From positions 1-37,529 of the forward strand of contig JNEU01000653.1 of the NCBI GenBank assembly GCA_000697475.1: a stretch of DNA of 37,529 nt, written 5' to 3'. The notes beneath the pieces are model-generated. The model was not told the DNA's origin and ran no database searches. It worked only from the letters and a program-made list of their open reading frames with translations. The position numbers and the translations under genes were made by a program. The stretch is from Lichtheimia corymbifera B2541. Lineage: Eukaryota; Mucoromycota; Mucoromycetes; Mucorales; Lichtheimiaceae. Within the stretch, counting starts at the first letter, position 1. Each line of letters opens with the position of its first letter. Below, piece by piece: positions 35,871 to 37,529 of the stretch.

Positions 35871-36682
35871 AATACAAGCTATCATCACATGTTTGAGCAG
35901 CGATGGAACCACCAGATGGATGGAAAAGAAAGCACGTAACGATCCCATGGCTCTTCTTCAACCAACGTATTGGATTTGATGGATGGATGCAATCAAGTGC
36001 AGTGATGGGAAATCGTAGGATGTTGCTTTGATTACTTGTCGCATGGTCAGCAGGAACAATGAATCATATTCAAGTGGAGGATACGGCTGAGGAAGACGAT
36101 AGATTGGAGGGCAAGGGTGTTCTACAGCCATGGATAGCTCAAGTCAAATTATGCAGCAACGGATTGAGAATCGTGGATGAAGGGTGTTTATGGCGACAAC
36201 AACCAAGAATGAAATCACACCATTATCCCTGTTATCTCTGTGATTCATCCCACCCTGTACCTTATTCAATACGCAAAGCTGTTCCTTTGTCATTTGCTTG
36301 ATAGACCTCCACGCTACCATAGACTATTCTTTGACTTTTCTTATCGAATGAAAAATGGGTTTAACGTATTATTTGGGTGTCATGCTATCTGCTCATGTGG
36401 AGAACATGTGGATCAATTGGTTGGTTTCTGGTTTGAAAGGGGGAATACGTGAAAATAGAAGGTCGCAAAGCGAGGTTGGATCATTCACGTTGTCGTATCG
36501 CGACGCTTTCGTTCTTTTGCCACAACATTTAATGACTTCACTAAAGCTTCCTAACTCACATGCTGATAGTAGATGGAAGGCAAATATAATGGATTTCGGA
36601 GTGATGATGCTCAACATTGCTTTACAGAGCATGGATCATTGTGAGCTTAATTTAAGATGTTATATAATATGGCACCTATAAA
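35871..36682. other. Region with short ORFs only, no gene supported
   Basis: Overlapping plus-strand ORFs of 70-108 codons (36059-36301, 36240-36452, 36355-36681) have no recognisable domain, and I could not build a spliced gene from them. A GGAT-rich patch is near 35978. The region lies between two repeat blocks and may be decayed sequence. Confidence 0.4.
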
Positions 36683-36719
36683 TAATGAACAAACAATGAT
36701 TATCTATGACAGCTTTCAG
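36683..36719 (+). repeat. Degenerate solo copy of the foldback terminal motif
   Basis: AATGAACAAACAATGATTAT followed by CTATGACAGCTTTCAG resembles the arm starting at 37441 (AATGAACAAACATCACTTGT ... CGCTTTCAG) with a gap, in the same orientation. Confidence 0.4.
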
Positions 36720-36946
36720 CTAACGCTATCACTTGCATCTTTATATAAGAACGAATCATTCCACACGGGCCACCATGGGTGGACCTTACTATAGGAAGGC
36801 AGGGGAAGGGGTTCATCATGCATTTCTCCACCAATAAGGATTGATCTTTCAAGCGCTGACTTCCGCTCAATTACACACGCAAGTCCTTCTGCATCTTTAG
36901 CTCTAGCATCAGTGAGGCGGTTGACGATGAACGAAAACTACCCTTC

Positions 36947-37341
36947 GTATAGCATCTCCTCTACCGAATATGTAAAACTTAAAGGTGACTGTATCTCTAA
37001 ACTTTACAATGAAACATGGGGTCTTTAATAGAACAAAGTTACTCGGCTGGGTCGAAAGGATCTTGTGGAGAAGTTTCATGATCGTCGTGGCCAATCTCAT
37101 ATTCACCCAATGTCACCACCAGCCAAGTTTATCAGGTCGACCTCTTGAATTTTTTTCGACGAGGCTGGTGGTGACATTGCGAAAATCTAGGATCAGCGAG
37201 TTTGACCGTGAAACTTCTACACAAGGTGCGCTACACACAGCCGAGCAATATTGTTCTATGAAAGAGCCCACGTTTCATTGTAGAATCTTTAGTTATGGGT
37301 ACCTTTATGTTTTACATATGCTGAAAGCATGATGCTATATG
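36947..37341. repeat. Foldback element: imperfect inverted repeat of about 395 bp
   Basis: The inner arms are perfect over 17 bases: CAATGTCACCACCAGCC (37108-37124) and its reverse complement (37163-37179), separated by 38 bases. The arms continue outward with roughly 70 percent identity by eye. Paired blocks include GAAACATGGGGTCTTTAATAG with CTATGAAAGAGCCCACGTTTC, ATATGTAAAAC with GTTTTACATAT, and the outer GTATAGCAT with ATGCTATAT. The left arm also resembles the 170-195 bp repeat units at 34320-35870. No ORF of note is inside. It fits a non-autonomous foldback/MITE-like element; no target-site duplication was identified. Confidence 0.6.
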
Positions 37342-37496
37342 ACAAGTGGTGTTTGTTCATTGTCAAGTAGGTAGACCCTATTAAAGCGGAAGATGCACAG
37401 GGGCGTGCTTGTTTAACACAGCTCATTTGCATGATACTTCACAATGAACAAACATCACTTGTCATATAGCATTCCGCTTTCAGGATATGTAAAAAC
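37309..37496. repeat. Second, overlapping inverted repeat with 55-bp arms
   Basis: The arm 37309-37363 (GTTTTACATATGCTGAAAGC at its start, TGTTTGTTCATTGT at its end) is the near reverse complement of 37441-37496 (ACAATGAACAAACATCACTT at its start). They differ by a handful of bases and enclose about 77 bp. The left arm is shared with the outer right end of the neighbouring foldback, so the two structures are nested or chained. Confidence 0.7.
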
Positions 37497-37529
37497 GAAA
37501 AAGTGCCTGCATCTAGAATTGTCAAGCTT

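Overview
The window looks like nuclear DNA of a filamentous fungus, most likely an early-diverging one of the Mucorales type. The reasons are dense eukaryotic genes with many 45-80 nt introns, GT(A/G)AG-type donors, CTAA(C/T)-like branch motifs, and a gene set that includes an ascomycete-type AMS1, a fungal copper-fist protein and an alternative oxidase. The species was not determined. Exons were assembled by hand from splice consensus, frame phase and protein-family knowledge. Where all phases closed and the total length matched the family, confidence is high.

Layout from left to right. At 1-775 there is a dispersed repeat whose relatives recur at 34320-35870. At 926-1873 (-) is a three-exon gene of unknown function, followed by a six-exon FabG-like short-chain dehydrogenase (2268-3457, -). 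A plus-strand series follows: PIG-P/GPI19 (4638-5793), glutamine synthetase (6202-7403), a membrane-anchored O-fucosyltransferase-like protein (7582-9130) and a membrane-tethered LEA-like repeat protein (9313-11128). Ceramide synthase LAG1 (11365-12750, -) converges on the last of these. The stretch 12751-15527 is gene-poor, with one small membrane ORF and one frame-broken ORF. Ribosomal protein eL15 (15528-16204, +) converges with a 29-exon vacuolar alpha-mannosidase AMS1 (16308-21292, -). AMS1 shares an upstream region with a tandem PH-domain protein (21850-23592, +). KRR1 (23804-24982, -) and a divergent kinesin-like protein (25323-28863, -) come next.

The most interesting part is 29100-33347. 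Cardiolipin synthase CRD1 (-) is followed by a very small gene (30817-31233, -) that encodes a complete copper-fist DNA-binding domain and almost nothing else. It is split by an 11-nt microexon and was therefore hidden from plain ORF calling. About 1 kb away, in divergent orientation, lies the alternative oxidase AOX1 (32228-33347, +). Copper supply, cytochrome oxidase function, cardiolipin and AOX are physiologically linked, so this arrangement suggests a copper/respiration module. That link is an inference from gene order.

The right end (33348-37529) is repeat-rich. It holds tandem degenerate units of about 170-195 bp related to the left end, and at least two foldback (inverted-repeat) structures that share a terminal motif. 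No rRNA, tRNA, CRISPR or recognisable transposase gene was seen.
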